Notes under the pieces: generated by a model
Database searches by the model: none
What the model was told of the DNA's origin: nothing
The model's input: the letters and a program-made list of their open reading frames with translations, nothing else
Shown here: positions 6,012 through 6,324 of the stretch, in pieces
Position numbering within the stretch: the first letter of the stretch is position 1
How the letters are laid out: every line of letters starts with the position of its first letter
Assembly: GCA_023489135.1 (NCBI GenBank)
Contig: JAMDCE010000587.1
Coordinates: forward strand, 1-6,324
Reading direction: 5' to 3'
Source: Chloroflexota bacterium
GTDB lineage: Bacteria; Chloroflexota; Chloroflexia; JAMDCE01
DNA length: 6,324 bases
Translations under genes and position numbers: made by a program

Positions 6012-6324
6012 TTAGGCCGCCCTCTCATCTATTTCCTCCCCCAGAATGGCCTTCAGATCTTCGTCCGGCTTGCTGATGGGCATAACGTTGTAGTTCTCCG
6101 CCAGTACCTTCAGCACGTTTGGCGTAATGAAAGCCGGCAGGCTTGGACCCAGGCGGATGTTCTTCATCCCCAGGTGCAGGAGCGTCAGCAGGATCGCGAC
6201 CGCCTTTTGCTCGTACCACGACAGTATCAGGGAGAGTGGCAGATCGTTGACGCCGCAATCGAAGGCGTCCGCCAGCGCCAGCGCGATCTGGATGGCCGAG
6301 TACGCATCATTGCACTGGCCGATG
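6012..6324 (-). CDS. hcp: Hybrid-cluster protein (hydroxylamine reductase), C-terminal part
   Basis: The last 103 codons of hcp, ending at a TAA (6012-6014); the gene runs off the right edge, so its start and the N-terminal cysteine cluster are not visible. Hcp is a cytoplasmic iron-sulfur protein with a hybrid Fe-S-O cluster. It reduces hydroxylamine in vitro and is linked to nitric-oxide detoxification and protein S-nitrosylation under anaerobic conditions. The visible part opens with [10 protein letters not shown], whose Cys (codon 6312-6314) is a known hybrid-cluster ligand. It continues with [19 protein letters not shown], whose Glu (6210-6212) is another cluster ligand and whose Lys is also conserved, and then [18 protein letters not shown] and a C-terminal EDLKAIL segment. 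All are close to the family pattern and uninterrupted. It converges on the efflux operon and shares its strand with the Rid remnant downstream. Confidence 0.96.
   Translation of the reverse strand, partial: IGQCNDAYSAIQIALALADAFDCGVNDLPLSLILSWYEQKAVAILLTLLHLGMKNIRLGPSLPAFITPNVLKVLAENYNVMPISKPDEDLKAILGEEIDERAA

Noticed and set aside
6025..6258. 77-aa minus-strand ORF
   Set aside because: It is out of frame with, and inside, the strongly conserved hcp C-terminus on the same strand.

Overview
The window comes from a GC-rich bacterial chromosome with compact genes and no rRNA, tRNA, CRISPR array or insertion sequence that I can see. The taxon cannot be fixed from sequence alone. An efflux adaptor without the long helical hairpin used to reach an outer-membrane TolC channel, plus a hybrid-cluster protein and a molybdenum hydroxylase, would suit a monoderm or atypical-envelope lineage such as Chloroflexota or Actinomycetota. 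That is inference.

Left part (1-2494): an untranslated leader with a perfect TATAAT box is followed by a complete molybdopterin-binding large subunit of the xanthine dehydrogenase/aldehyde oxidase/CO dehydrogenase superfamily. No iron-sulfur or FAD partner subunit follows it, so any partners must lie upstream of the window or elsewhere. The gene converges on a MarR-type regulator.

Centre (2599-5657): a self-contained multidrug-efflux locus. A MarR-family repressor gene on the minus strand is transcribed away from a two-gene plus-strand operon encoding an EmrA/HlyD-like membrane fusion protein and a 14-helix DHA2 (EmrB/QacA) drug:H+ antiporter. The 90-bp gap between them holds two overlapping face-to-face promoters with a palindrome between the -35 and -10 elements of both. 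This is the layout expected if MarR represses itself and the pump until a ligand releases it. The pump genes overlap by 22 bp. The adaptor is short and lacks the coiled-coil hairpin.

Right part (5658-6324): a 354-bp gap holds a C-terminal remnant of a RidA/YjgF-family gene (minus strand) and a strong hairpin. It is followed by the last 103 codons of hcp (hybrid-cluster protein, formerly hydroxylamine reductase) on the minus strand, which runs off the window edge.

I see no clearly novel system. The most useful leads are the dual-promoter operator, the hairpin-less adaptor, the orphan molybdenum subunit and the Rid remnant.
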